Shown one piece after another: positions 24,414 through 33,111 of a stretch of DNA of 55,465 nucleotides; positions within the stretch are counted from its first letter, which is position 1; each line of letters opens with the position of its first letter. A program made the position numbers and the translations under genes. This DNA comes from Candidatus Bathyarchaeota archaeon (GTDB lineage Archaea; Thermoproteota; Bathyarchaeia; TCS64): the NCBI GenBank assembly GCA_014729945.1, contig WJJC01000175.1, positions 1 through 55,465 on the forward strand, written 5' to 3'. The notes under the pieces are model-generated. The model saw nothing but the letters and a program-made list of their open reading frames with translations, had not been told where the DNA came from and did not search any database.

Positions 24414-24420
24414 TAAACAC

Positions 24421-24436
24421 CTTATTTTCCTTTTTT
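24421..24436 (+). terminator. T-rich terminator after lrp
   Basis: A pyrimidine-rich tract ending in six T lies within 25 nt of the lrp stop; no stem is needed for archaeal termination. Confidence 0.35.
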
Positions 24437-24483
24437 CATCTCATACCTATTTTGGAAAAAATGAGGATATAGTCATCGTTTTC

Positions 24484-26049
24484 TTAGCGTTTCCTAAGTG
24501 GTTCACCAGGTAAGCGACCAGTGTGATCTTTATTTTGTATTACAATTTTCCCATTCACAAAAACGTATGGTATTCCATCCGGGTATCTCTGTGGATCAGT
24601 GAATGTGGAGACATCTCTAACCGTATCAGGGTTGAACACCGTGATATCAGCTTTGTATCCTTCCCTGATATATCCCCTGTCCCTGAGTCCTAGTTTCTGA
24701 GCTGGTGCACCTGTCATCTTTCTAACTGCTTCCTGTAACGGTAATACTTTCTCGTCTCTAGCGTAATGACCTAGTACTCGGGGGAATGTGCCGTATAGTC
24801 TCGGGTGGGGTACATTGTCCTCCCATATGCCCTCGGGGGCTATGGCTGAGCCGTCACTTCCAATCATCCCGTATGGGCTTTTCATAACCCGTTTAACGTC
24901 TTCCTCATTCATGCCGAACATGACGCTTGGAACTTGGGTGTTTTCCATCACCAGTAGGTCAAAGAAGGCTGTCATGGGGTCCTTATCCATCATGTCTGCT
25001 ATTTCTTGGAGGTTCTTCCCATTATACTGAGGATTATTCTCAGCGTTGGTCACTAATATCTCGGTCCATTTATAGTTTAGCCGGAGCTCGTCCCGAAGAC
25101 GATCCCTTGTCGTATGGTCTTTCAGGTATTCCATTAATTTGTCCGCTCCTCCTTCTTGGCTCCAGTGAGGAAGTAAAGCGGTTAGGTTAGTGCTACTCGC
25201 AATGTATGGATACTGATCGAAGGTAACCTCTACATCCATGCTCCTGTATTTTTCAACTAATGCAAGGCTTTCTTTGGTTTTTCCCCAGTTGTCTCTGCCA
25301 CTAGCCTTAAAGTGGGCTATCTGGACTGGTGCTCCACTGTTTCTTCCTATCTCACAGGCTTCTATCACGGCTTCTAGTAGAGTGTCAGCTTCTCCTCTGA
25401 TGTGACTGAAGTAGATTCCATTGTATTCCGCGACTACTTTGGCTAATTCGGTGATCTCTGGTTGTTCCCCGTATACACTGGGTGGATAAATGAGTCCTGT
25501 GCTCATACCCCATGCTCCATCCCTCATAGCGTCTCTGACGTGTTTCTTCATTTCCTCAAGTTCGTCTTCTGTGGGGACTCTGTTCTCGTATCCCATTACA
25601 TTTTGACGGATTGTTCCATGACCCACAACCGGGGCTATGTTGACTGCGATGCCTTGTTTTTCTAATCTATTTAGATATCTCTCCATGGTGGTCCAATCAT
25701 ATTGGAAATCTTTTGGTACCCTGCTACTGTAATATTTCTCACGGTATTCCTTTACATCTTTATACATGGGGGCGGCTGAGTTGCCGCATTGCCCAATAAC
25801 CTCTGTGGTCACTCCTTGTCTGATCTTACTCTGGGCCTTAGGATCTATTAAGACAGGTAGATCACTGTGACTATGTATATCAATGAATCCTGGTGAAACG
25901 ATGTGACCTGAGGCATCGATAACTTGTCCACCGTCAAGATTCTTCCCTATCTCTACTATCTCGTCACCCTGAATGGCTAAATCAGCACGGTACCAAGGGT
26001 TTCCTGTACCGTCCAAGATTTTCCCGTTTTTGATAACTATATCATGCAC
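24484..26049 (-). CDS. N-acyl-D-amino-acid deacylase / D-aminoacylase family amidohydrolase
   Basis: 521 residues. Zinc amidohydrolase that removes acyl groups from D-amino acids. Composite beta-barrel start IVIKNGKILDGTGNPW and metal-site SPGFIDIHSHSDLPV. Then GVTTEVIGQCGNSAAP (with the bridging Cys of this family), VGHGTIRQNVMGYENR, IYFSHIRGEADTLLEAV, QIAHFKASG and GSDGSAIAPEG (catalytic Asp), ending with the barrel strand DITVFNPDTVRD. GTG start. Probably acts in breakdown of peptides or cell-wall debris. DUF917 and Por genes lie upstream on the same strand. Confidence 0.92.
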   Translation of the reverse strand: MHDIVIKNGKILDGTGNPWYRADLAIQGDEIVEIGKNLDGGQVIDASGHIVSPGFIDIHSHSDLPVLIDPKAQSKIRQGVTTEVIGQCGNSAAPMYKDVKEYREKYYSSRVPKDFQYDWTTMERYLNRLEKQGIAVNIAPVVGHGTIRQNVMGYENRVPTEDELEEMKKHVRDAMRDGAWGMSTGLIYPPSVYGEQPEITELAKVVAEYNGIYFSHIRGEADTLLEAVIEACEIGRNSGAPVQIAHFKASGRDNWGKTKESLALVEKYRSMDVEVTFDQYPYIASSTNLTALLPHWSQEGGADKLMEYLKDHTTRDRLRDELRLNYKWTEILVTNAENNPQYNGKNLQEIADMMDKDPMTAFFDLLVMENTQVPSVMFGMNEEDVKRVMKSPYGMIGSDGSAIAPEGIWEDNVPHPRLYGTFPRVLGHYARDEKVLPLQEAVRKMTGAPAQKLGLRDRGYIREGYKADITVFNPDTVRDVSTFTDPQRYPDGIPYVFVNGKIVIQNKDHTGRLPGEPLRKR

Positions 26050-26111
26050 TACTATTCACAAATATATAATTCCCTGATGAGGGTTTAAAACCAGTTATGT
26101 GATGAAAAAAT

Positions 26112-26324
26112 TTAGGTTTTAAGTCTCAGAAACTTGAATTTTTTTCCCTTACTAGGTGATACCTTTCGTTTATAGATCTCAACCATGCCTTTTCTAACTA
26201 GGCTGGGTACTGCGCCGCTCTCCCTTGAAGTAAGCTGTTTACACATCAAGTCTCCTTTGCAAACTTTTTCGTAGACTTTTTGCTCCGCTGGGGTTAATTC
26301 GACATTTGACAAGTATTCCACCAT
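26112..26324 (-). CDS. small basic protein, possible winged-helix domain
   Basis: 70 residues. LTPAEQKVYEKVCKGDLMCK then QLTSRESGAVPSLVRKGMVE reads like a compact wHTH (helix, turn, recognition-type helix). A basic tail, KRKVSPSKGKKFKFLRLKT, follows. It may be a DNA-binding protein or fragment of one; no family is recognised. Lies between D-aminoacylase and DUF917, same strand, 36 nt after DUF917, so possibly in that transcript. Confidence 0.55.
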   Translation of the reverse strand: MVEYLSNVELTPAEQKVYEKVCKGDLMCKQLTSRESGAVPSLVRKGMVEIYKRKVSPSKGKKFKFLRLKT

Positions 26325-26360
26325 GTCTGTAATGGTTGGAGAAGGGTAAAAGAATAGTGG

Positions 26361-27425
26361 TTAATCCAGAAGATATTCACTCAGATATTTGACCATGGGT
26401 TTACCGAGAGCATCCTCTATGGGTGTATATGCGTCAGAGTACTTGTTCCCGTCTCCTACTGGTATCTTTTTCTTTGGTACATTTACTAGATATATGATCT
26501 GGCCTTCTTCAAGTGCCGCACTTGTCACTGGTTCTCCTTGTTCATTGAATGTAGTCATCAGATCGGGAAAGGTTGCCAGCCTCTCATCATCTTTCTCTAG
26601 TGTCATGTACTCGTTGACGTAGCTTAGCTCCCATTCAGTATCCTTTGATTGGAGATTCATTAACCCTACATCGAATCCGCCACGGGCTTCAATGGTTTTC
26701 TCAGTGATCTCTGCTTTACAGATCAATTCGCCTTCTAGAAACTCTGTTGATGCCTTGACTCGATCATATGATTTGTCTCCTGCTTCCAAGTACTCGTAAC
26801 CTAGATCTATTGCTAGTTTAATGGCTCCGGGTGCCCCATGTTTCTTGGTGTAACTAACAGGTACAGGGTCTCTTACCATGGCTACTAGTGCCTTCATGTA
26901 TCTTGCCTGTGCTCTAATGGCTGCTCCGGTGGTCTCAAGTTTTCCCCATGAGATGATCTCGCTTCCCTCTGTGACTCCTACCTTGACGCTATCATACTTA
27001 GTCTTATGGAGCCCCATGCTACCCATTAATGCCGTAGGATGAGCACGACCATCACCCGGCGTATCCACTACTGGTAACCCCAGTGCTGCCGCTATCACCC
27101 ATCCCCCGAAGCTGTTCTGTCCACCGTTTTCAGCGGCGATAAGTCCCTGAAACTCTACACCGACGTCTCTGAGCAGTTGAGCTGCTTTAATGAAGTGCAT
27201 GGGTTTTGTCTCACCGGGCTCAGTTGGGGCTCCTAGAGCTGCGCTTGTAATGACTGACCAATTTGGGTCTGCTTCCTTTGGGTTGTATAACTCTATTTTC
27301 CCTATGTCGAGGGCTAGATTTCCGTCTCTGCGACCCATCTCTGGCCATCCTCCTCCACCTCCGCCTAGTATGGTTCCACCGATGGCTAAGGCTTCGACAT
27401 CTTCTCTTTTGATTATCTTAGGCAT
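26361..27425 (-). CDS. DUF917 family protein
   Basis: 354 residues. DUF917 proteins occur beside hydantoinases and amidohydrolases in bacteria and archaea and have no settled activity. Family blocks: IKREDVEALAIGGTILGGGGGGWPEMGRR at the start, GAPTEPGETKP, an acidic AAENGGQNSFGGWVIAAALGLPVVDTPGDGRAHPTALMGS region and GAPGAIKLAIDLGYEYLEA. Two repeats of Gly-rich loops suggest ligand binding. ATG start. Neighbouring D-aminoacylase suggests joint work on an amide or hydantoin-like substrate; inferred from context only. Confidence 0.85.
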   Translation of the reverse strand: MPKIIKREDVEALAIGGTILGGGGGGWPEMGRRDGNLALDIGKIELYNPKEADPNWSVITSAALGAPTEPGETKPMHFIKAAQLLRDVGVEFQGLIAAENGGQNSFGGWVIAAALGLPVVDTPGDGRAHPTALMGSMGLHKTKYDSVKVGVTEGSEIISWGKLETTGAAIRAQARYMKALVAMVRDPVPVSYTKKHGAPGAIKLAIDLGYEYLEAGDKSYDRVKASTEFLEGELICKAEITEKTIEARGGFDVGLMNLQSKDTEWELSYVNEYMTLEKDDERLATFPDLMTTFNEQGEPVTSAALEEGQIIYLVNVPKKKIPVGDGNKYSDAYTPIEDALGKPMVKYLSEYLLD

Positions 27426-27492
27426 GTTATATGATTAGTGGGTTATTGATTAGAAGTATTTCGGGTGTGTATTTTAAAATAAAAAAGGGAGG

Positions 27493-29592
27493 TTAATACC
27501 AGGGAAGCTTTCCATCTTTATCCAGTTTGAGATAGGTCTCCCAGTCATTAGTGATATGGCCTTGGATGATCTCCAGTAACTCATCATCAATGTGACGGAA
27601 TCTTCTCTGAGGCTCAAGGTATTCCTTTACTGGTTTAAGTTCACGGGGTTTGACGTTTAGCTTGAACTCGCCATGGTCAATCTCAGCTATAGGCCAGGCA
27701 CCAGTCTCTACAGCTAGTCTGCCTATCTCGACGGTCTTAGATGGATCAAAGTACCATCCAGTGGGGCAAGGTTGATGTACCTGGATATAGGCTAAGCCTT
27801 CACCGTTTCTAGTGATCTCCGCTGCTTTCTTGATCTTTCTCTTAAAGTCTGGGATATACGCTAGGCTGGCTGAGGCTATATACGGGATCCTATGGGCTGC
27901 CATGATCATTAGCATATTCTTACGGCGCTCTGGTTTTCCCTTCCACTTGCTGCCAACCGGTGTCGTGCTTGTGGCTGCGAACTCTGGTGTGCTTCCGCTT
28001 CTCTGTATGCCCGTGTTCATGTATGCCTCATTGTCATAGCACAACCAAATTATGGATTCTCCACGCTCAGCGGCTCCGCTGATGGATTGGAGGCCAATAT
28101 CGTAAGTTCCCCCGTCACCCGAGTAGCTGGTAACATAGACCTTGTCTGCCTTTCCCTTTGCCTTGAATGCCCTGTATACTCCTGTCTCATAGGCTGCTGC
28201 AGCAGCGAAGTTCGCTAAGACCCAGGGTACTTTGACTACAGCTCCATAATTTACTCCGCTACAGTTAGGCGGGTTAATCACCACGGTGTTCTCACCGAGG
28301 GTATTCAGCAGAGTTCTCACTATGATACTCGCACCACATCCAGCGCAACCATCGCTACCAGGGTGCATACAGCTCTCGTTTTCTATCTCTACTGGTGGTG
28401 CGCCTCCAGGGAATTCATGAGATACGAATTCTACTTCTTCGTCCAGTCTTTTCCCCTTGTTTTTGATGACCTTATTTCCCATCTGATACAGGTCATCTAT
28501 GGGTATGTCTTCACCTCCCAGTCCCGTCACGAAGTTCTGAACCGGTACCCTGATACCTGTATTGTACAGGGTTGATTTAACGTCCTGGAAAGCCATTCCG
28601 CCGCCTGTTCCATGCATCACGGCTCGGTCAACGACACCGATGCTATCTACCTGCTCAGCCAATTCTATGATTTCTTCGTTGGGGAAGGGCCTCATATATC
28701 TTAGCTTAAGTAGGCCAATCTTCTCTCCATTATCTCTGAGCCTGTCTACTGCTCTTCTAGCCGCTGTGGTCATGCTTCCCATGGTGACCATGATGCTGTC
28801 AGCATCTTCGCACCGGTATTTCTCCACCATGCCGCCATAGCTTCTTCCAAAGGTCTCACCGAAGCTCTTGTCTACTTCTGCTATTACCTTCTTAGCGTCT
28901 TTCAGTATTCCCTCATATTCCTTCCTCATAGGTGTGTGCATCTGGGATGGGAGTGATGCTGTTGGCCATGCCTTGCTGAGTGTTGGGTCCACCGGGAACG
29001 GAGCCTCGTATTTGGGTAACCACTCATCCACAGAATCTTGGTCAGGCAGGTATACTCTTTCCTGGCTGTAGCTTAGATAGAAACCATCCAAGCTCATCAT
29101 GGTGGGCAATAGTACCCTGTAATCCTCGGCTATCTTATAGTTCATCAAGGTCATGTCTAGACATTCTTGGTTTGTCTCAACAAAGTTAACCAGCCAACCG
29201 AGATTCATCTCAGGCATAATATCGCTATAATCGGGGCCTAGGCTCCAGTACCAGCCTAATGTTCTATTAGCAACCGCCATGACTATGGGGCATCTATAGT
29301 TGACTGCTTGGGCCACGACTTCATGCATGTAGGCTAGTCCTTGGCTGCAGGTGGCTGTGAATGTACGTGCGCCTGACATTGAGGAGCCTACAGCCACGGC
29401 CATGCAGCTGTGTTCACCCTCTGTGTGGACGTACTCTGCGTCAAGTTTTCCATCAGCCACAAAGTCGCTGATGTATTCGATGATTGTGGTCTGGGGTGTA
29501 ATCGGGAACGCTGGCACCACCTCTGTCCGCGCCAGTCGTACTCCGTGAGCTACTGCCTTGTTTCCAGGCATAACATCAAATTCTTGCGTCAT
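27493..29592 (-). CDS. porAB: pyruvate:ferredoxin oxidoreductase, fused alpha-beta subunit
   Basis: 699 residues combining two subunits that are usually separate. Residues 1 to about 385 are PorA (PGNKAVAHGVRL, VVPAFPITPQTTIIEY, GSMTTAARRAVDRLR, FVTGLGGEDIP). About 395 to 699 are PorB, with cluster cysteines C408, C416 and C419, NPPNCSGVNYG and the thiamine-diphosphate motif GDGGTYDIG...CYDNEAYMNTG. Oxidises pyruvate to acetyl-CoA, reducing ferredoxin. The ATG at 29592 overlaps the porD stop (TAATG), and a longer reading would run into porD. The linker near 380-400 is continuous, without stop or start. Confidence 0.94.
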   Translation of the reverse strand: MTQEFDVMPGNKAVAHGVRLARTEVVPAFPITPQTTIIEYISDFVADGKLDAEYVHTEGEHSCMAVAVGSSMSGARTFTATCSQGLAYMHEVVAQAVNYRCPIVMAVANRTLGWYWSLGPDYSDIMPEMNLGWLVNFVETNQECLDMTLMNYKIAEDYRVLLPTMMSLDGFYLSYSQERVYLPDQDSVDEWLPKYEAPFPVDPTLSKAWPTASLPSQMHTPMRKEYEGILKDAKKVIAEVDKSFGETFGRSYGGMVEKYRCEDADSIMVTMGSMTTAARRAVDRLRDNGEKIGLLKLRYMRPFPNEEIIELAEQVDSIGVVDRAVMHGTGGGMAFQDVKSTLYNTGIRVPVQNFVTGLGGEDIPIDDLYQMGNKVIKNKGKRLDEEVEFVSHEFPGGAPPVEIENESCMHPGSDGCAGCGASIIVRTLLNTLGENTVVINPPNCSGVNYGAVVKVPWVLANFAAAAAYETGVYRAFKAKGKADKVYVTSYSGDGGTYDIGLQSISGAAERGESIIWLCYDNEAYMNTGIQRSGSTPEFAATSTTPVGSKWKGKPERRKNMLMIMAAHRIPYIASASLAYIPDFKRKIKKAAEITRNGEGLAYIQVHQPCPTGWYFDPSKTVEIGRLAVETGAWPIAEIDHGEFKLNVKPRELKPVKEYLEPQRRFRHIDDELLEIIQGHITNDWETYLKLDKDGKLPWY

Positions 29593-29870
29593 TATGCTTC
29601 TTCCTCCTTCTCCATTATGATAACCTTCTGTGGGCATTCGTTAGCACATATCCCGCATCCTTTACAGAACCTGTAATCTATCTCGGCTTTGCCGTCTTCA
29701 TCCTTGCTTATGGCTTCCTCGGGGCAGTAACTGATGCATAAGCCGCAGCCGATGCATCCTTCCTTGTCTATAACGGGTTTATAGACTCGCCAGTTGGCTA
29801 CATATTTGCCGCCTTTATCGCTTATATCATTCAGCCCGAATCCGCTAATCTGTGATTTATCTCGAACCAT
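29592..29870 (-). CDS. porD: pyruvate:ferredoxin oxidoreductase delta subunit
   Basis: 92 residues. A ferredoxin subunit with two [4Fe-4S] sites: CIGCGLCISYCPEEAI and CKGCGICANECPQKVI, preceded by the PorD-specific N-terminus (GGKYVANWRVYKPVID). Takes electrons from the thiamine subunit to external ferredoxin. It sits between porC and porAB; its stop overlaps the porAB start, so subunit output is coupled. Confidence 0.95.
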   Translation of the reverse strand: MVRDKSQISGFGLNDISDKGGKYVANWRVYKPVIDKEGCIGCGLCISYCPEEAISKDEDGKAEIDYRFCKGCGICANECPQKVIIMEKEEEA

Positions 29871-29882
29871 ACTTATTTCCTC

Positions 29883-30443
29883 CTAGAACTCCTTTACGAC
29901 AACCTTATCGAAACCAGCCTGAGCTGCTTTCTTATTTGAAGCCGCTATCTTCTCGGGGAACCTCTTGTCAATTGCTTTGAATATACTCTCCATTTTCAGT
30001 AAGCCAGTGGTCTTCGCGAAGGCTCCAAGCATCGTCGTGTTGGGAATGGGTCTTCTAATTATCTCAACTGCAATTCCTGTCGCATCCACGACTCCAACGC
30101 TTCGGAGATCTTTACTGAATATTTCTTTTGTTTCGTCAGGGGTTTTCTTCGTGTTCCACATTACTACTCCTTTTTCCTTCAAGCCCTCAGTGATATCCAT
30201 CTGCTCGGGCATTAATGGATCCAGTACAAGAAGATACTCAGGGTGGTAAATCATGGAGCGTGTTGCTTCGCTCTCGTCTCCTATTTGGGCGAACGCAAGT
30301 ACGGGTGCCCCCCTACGAGCGCTGCCATACATTGGGAAAGCGCGGCAGAACTGATCTTCATAGCTCGCTGCTATCGCAATGAGTTCACCACAAGCGACTA
30401 CGCCCTGTCCGCCCATGCCGTGAAGCCTAATTTCCTCTACCAT
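29883..30443 (-). CDS. porC: pyruvate:ferredoxin oxidoreductase gamma subunit
   Basis: 186 residues. Gamma subunit with the CoA-binding-type fold: RLHGMGGQGVVACGELIAI at the start, FCRAFPMYGSARRGAPVLAFAQIGD, VVMWNTKKTP, and a C-terminal NTTMLGAFAKTTGLL. First gene of porC-porD-porAB. ATG start. The leader between the AT-rich element at 30524-30539 and the start is long (about 60 nt or more). Confidence 0.94.
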   Translation of the reverse strand: MVEEIRLHGMGGQGVVACGELIAIAASYEDQFCRAFPMYGSARRGAPVLAFAQIGDESEATRSMIYHPEYLLVLDPLMPEQMDITEGLKEKGVVMWNTKKTPDETKEIFSKDLRSVGVVDATGIAVEIIRRPIPNTTMLGAFAKTTGLLKMESIFKAIDKRFPEKIAASNKKAAQAGFDKVVVKEF

Positions 30444-30753
30444 TTTCTATTTCCTCAAAAGTATGATGTCGGGTTGAAGGACCCTTGTCGGGGATCTTTT
30501 TCCCAAAACATCTCAACTCTATAGGAATTAAATTATTCCAGTAATAACACTTACCCTTCATTGTAGAAAAAATATATACTATAAATAGAGTAACTAGTGC
30601 CGTGGAAGTTTCCCAAGTTTTCCATCTCTAGGAGGCCAACCTAGGCTCTCTGAGGTATGGTCAAGGTAGAGCACCTGATCATCTGACCTCTTGTGTAATT
30701 ACAGCTAAAAATAAAATAATTGTAGAGTCTACTAGGTTATTAATGAAGGTTAC
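30444..30753. promoter_or_regulatory. divergent promoter gap between porC and aminotransferase
   Basis: 310 bases with no supportable gene. GGAAT-N6-ATTCC (30524-30539) is an inverted repeat with an AT-rich centre that could be the por TATA region. GGGT-N6-ACCC (30471-30484) could form a small hairpin in the por leader. AT-rich tracts at about 30566-30590 and 30703-30721 could serve either direction. A D-arm-like stretch near 30658-30680 lacks the rest of a tRNA. Confidence 0.35.
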
Positions 30754-32022
30754 ATGTTTGAAGCCGAAAACAGATATACCCTTACCCACTCTATCTCCTT
30801 GAAAGAAATGAATACCGAGAAATTTTATTCAAAGCTGGGTGCATCCTACGAGCCAGGGGTATTAACCACTGTAGTATTGGCTGCTGAGGAGCTTAAACGA
30901 CAAGGAAAGAAGATCATCGGTTTAACCGGTGGAATGTATGATGAAGAGAGCTTCCCATGGAGGGAGGTGAAGACTATCCTAGACAAGGCAACTGAGGATG
31001 ACTGGAAAGTAATGCTCCAATACGGTGGTACTAGGGGTTATCAGCCGCTCAGAGAGGAGCTTAGTGAATGGATGAAGAGCCATGGCATTAATGTGGACCC
31101 ATATAAGGAGCTGTTAATAACAACAGGAAGCCAGGAGGCACTGGATCTGGTCTCCAGAGTGTTCCTTGATAAAGGCGATGTTATCATCGTTGGGTCACCG
31201 ACTTATCTCTCAGCTTTATCCGCTTTTGAGACCCAAGAACCTGATATCAGGGAAGCGGAGCTGGATAAAGATGGTATGATACCCGAAGCATTAGAGAGGA
31301 CAGTGAAACAGGTAGAATCCGAGGGTAAACAGGTTAAGCTGGTATACATTATTCCAAGCTTCCAGAACCCAACCAGCAGTATGATGCCAATAGAGCGCAG
31401 AAAAAAGATAATCGAACTAGCCAAAAAGCATGATTTCCTCATTCTTGAAGACAACCCATATGGGTACATCAGTTTCGAGGGCCCCATGCCCATTCCTTTA
31501 AAAGGATTGGATGACGAGAACAGGGTTCTATACACCAGTACATTCAGCAAGATCGTGAGTCCCGGTATGAGGATAGGTTGGCTCTGCGGTCACGAAGAGT
31601 TCATTATGAAGATGACCGAGGCAAAGAGCAGCACAATCATCAGTAATCCGTTGATAAGTCAGTACGCTGCGGCCAAACTCTTTGAGGGGGGTGTTGTTGA
31701 TGAGCAGATTGAGAAAATGAAGAAGGTTTACAGGAAGAAACGTGATGTTATGCTGGAGTCTATGGACTCTTATTTCCCTGAAAAAGCGGAGTGGAATCAT
31801 CCTAAAGGTGGTTTATTCCTTTGGGTAGAGTTACCCGAGTCTGTTAACGCCACCGAGTTACTTATGGATGCAGTGAATGCTGGGGTAGCATACATACCTG
31901 GAAGTAACTTTTACACTAGTGATACTCACAACCACATAAGGCTGAACTATAGCCACCCAAACGTGGACGATATCGTGGAAGGTGTTAAGATACTGGGCGA
32001 TCTCCTGAAGAAACAAATCTAA
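30754..32022 (+). CDS. PLP-dependent aminotransferase class I/II (2-aminoadipate/aromatic type)
   Basis: 422 residues, fold type I. Conserved points: YGGTRGYQPLREELSEWM (N-terminal domain), ITTGSQEALDLVSRVFLDKGD, PSFQNPTSSMMPIERR with the PLP-contact Asn-Pro, LEDNPYGYISFEG, and Schiff-base lysine in YTSTFSKIVSPGMRIGW. Close in layout to archaeal LysN/ARO8-like transaminases that use 2-oxoglutarate. ATG at 30754 has GAAGG four bases before it; an internal ATG (30808) would drop 18 residues. Supplies 2-oxoacids that the Por and Kor enzymes could oxidise. Confidence 0.9.
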   Translation: MFEAENRYTLTHSISLKEMNTEKFYSKLGASYEPGVLTTVVLAAEELKRQGKKIIGLTGGMYDEESFPWREVKTILDKATEDDWKVMLQYGGTRGYQPLREELSEWMKSHGINVDPYKELLITTGSQEALDLVSRVFLDKGDVIIVGSPTYLSALSAFETQEPDIREAELDKDGMIPEALERTVKQVESEGKQVKLVYIIPSFQNPTSSMMPIERRKKIIELAKKHDFLILEDNPYGYISFEGPMPIPLKGLDDENRVLYTSTFSKIVSPGMRIGWLCGHEEFIMKMTEAKSSTIISNPLISQYAAAKLFEGGVVDEQIEKMKKVYRKKRDVMLESMDSYFPEKAEWNHPKGGLFLWVELPESVNATELLMDAVNAGVAYIPGSNFYTSDTHNHIRLNYSHPNVDDIVEGVKILGDLLKKQI

Positions 32023-32118
32023 ACCCACAATCCATATCTCTTCTATATTTTCTATCTATATATCTCAAATCTGTCTTAGAGGATAATAATCCTATAATAA
32101 GCAGATAGTAAGTCATTC

Positions 32119-32394
32119 TTGAAATTGAGCCCACGTAGATCCAGTTTCAAAATTGCCATAGATGTCTTGAAGGTCATAGGTGAAGGTGAGGATAGGCCAA
32201 CAAGAATCATGTACGCTTCAAACCTAAGCTGGAACTCGCTCCAAAGAACACTTGATATCCTAGTAAACAAGGGATATGTGGATGAGAATCAGATCTCTGA
32301 ACGGGTAAGAAAATATTCCATCACCGCCAAGGGACATGAGGTCCTTGGATACTATGACCGTTTGGAATCATTGGTCGAGGTTACCACGGACTAA
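32119..32394 (+). CDS. small winged-helix transcriptional regulator
   Basis: 91 residues. A compact wHTH of the archaeal stand-alone type: FKIAIDVLKVIGEGEDRP (helix 1), TRIMYASNLSWNSLQRTLDI (recognition helix), LVNKGYVDENQ and the wing RVRKYSITAKGHEVLGYYDRL. The last helix is suited to dimerisation. TTG start; a second TTG two codons later is also possible. Located between aminotransferase and kor operon; target unknown. Confidence 0.82.
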   Translation: MKLSPRRSSFKIAIDVLKVIGEGEDRPTRIMYASNLSWNSLQRTLDILVNKGYVDENQISERVRKYSITAKGHEVLGYYDRLESLVEVTTD

Positions 32395-32490
32395 CGATTT
32401 AGTCTCCTTTTTTAGATTGCTTCTCCTGTTTAATGCGTATTTTTGGTAAATCCTATAATAACCGATGACCATACATTATTGGAGTTCTAG

Positions 32491-32730
32491 TTGACTGATA
32501 TATCAAAGTTCAATGATAAGGAGCTAGCGTTTCTACGCATAATATGTAGCTCGGAGCATAAACATATCAGTCAAGATGTGGTGCGTGAAAAACTGGTTGA
32601 AGCAGAGATTATAGATCCCGATGAGTTCAAGGATCTTAAGAAGGGTTTACTCTATTCAGGTGTCATCGGGATTGTATATGGTAATATTACCTTGGAGAAG
32701 GAGGAGATCTCAGATCTCTTAACTATTTAA
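32491..32730 (+). CDS. small acidic helical protein, unknown
   Basis: 79 residues, predicted mostly helical, with FNDKELAFLRIICSSEHKHI, then VVREKLVEAEIIDPDEFKDL and GLLYSGVIGIVYGNITLEK. The alternation of helices and a final strand pair could be a degenerate wHTH, but this is uncertain and no family is recognised. TTG start, 97 nt after the HTH gene. GGAG lies 6 nt before the TTG, supporting this start. Confidence 0.6.
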   Translation: MTDISKFNDKELAFLRIICSSEHKHISQDVVREKLVEAEIIDPDEFKDLKKGLLYSGVIGIVYGNITLEKEEISDLLTI

Positions 32731-32852
32731 GGGGGTTTAAAAATAATCCAGTTTCAACTCCATGTGTCGATTTTTTTACAGGTTTCTCACTCATTTGCTT
32801 AACAGATGTTTATACAAACTTCCTTTATTGGTAAAATGATAAACTCTTTAAT

Positions 32853-32860
32853 CTATATAG
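32853..32860 (+). promoter_or_regulatory. TATA box of the kor operon
   Basis: CTATATAG lies 18-25 nt before the TTG of korD, giving a leaderless or near-leaderless transcript for the four-gene kor operon. Confidence 0.45.
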
Positions 32861-32877
32861 ACAATAAAAATTAGTAA

Positions 32878-33111
32878 TTGAAGGTTGTCTACTTGCCCGA
32901 GAAGAAGGTAAAAATTAACAAGTTATTATGTAAAGGCTGCGGGTACTGTATAGAATTCTGCCCCAAGAAAGTATTCGAACAGTCTGATGAATTAAATGAG
33001 AAAGGTGTAACTTTACCGCGAATAATAAACGAGGACGAGTGCATATCATGTGGGCTCTGCGTTATGTTCTGCCCAGACTTTGCTATCACTATGGAGGAAG
33101 AAGATGAATGA
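32878..33111 (+). CDS. korD: 2-oxoacid:ferredoxin oxidoreductase delta (ferredoxin) subunit
   Basis: 77 residues with two [4Fe-4S] motifs, CKGCGYCIEFCPKKVF and CISCGLCVMFCPDFAI. First gene of a four-gene operon in which each start overlaps the previous stop as ATGA. TTG start close to a TATA box. Electron-transfer subunit for the KorAB core. Confidence 0.92.
   Translation: MKVVYLPEKKVKINKLLCKGCGYCIEFCPKKVFEQSDELNEKGVTLPRIINEDECISCGLCVMFCPDFAITMEEEDE

Noticed and set aside
30640..30710. tRNA-like sequence (GGTAGAGCA D-arm-like stretch)
   Set aside because: No acceptor stem pairing and no T-arm (GTTCGA-type) follow; it cannot fold as a tRNA.
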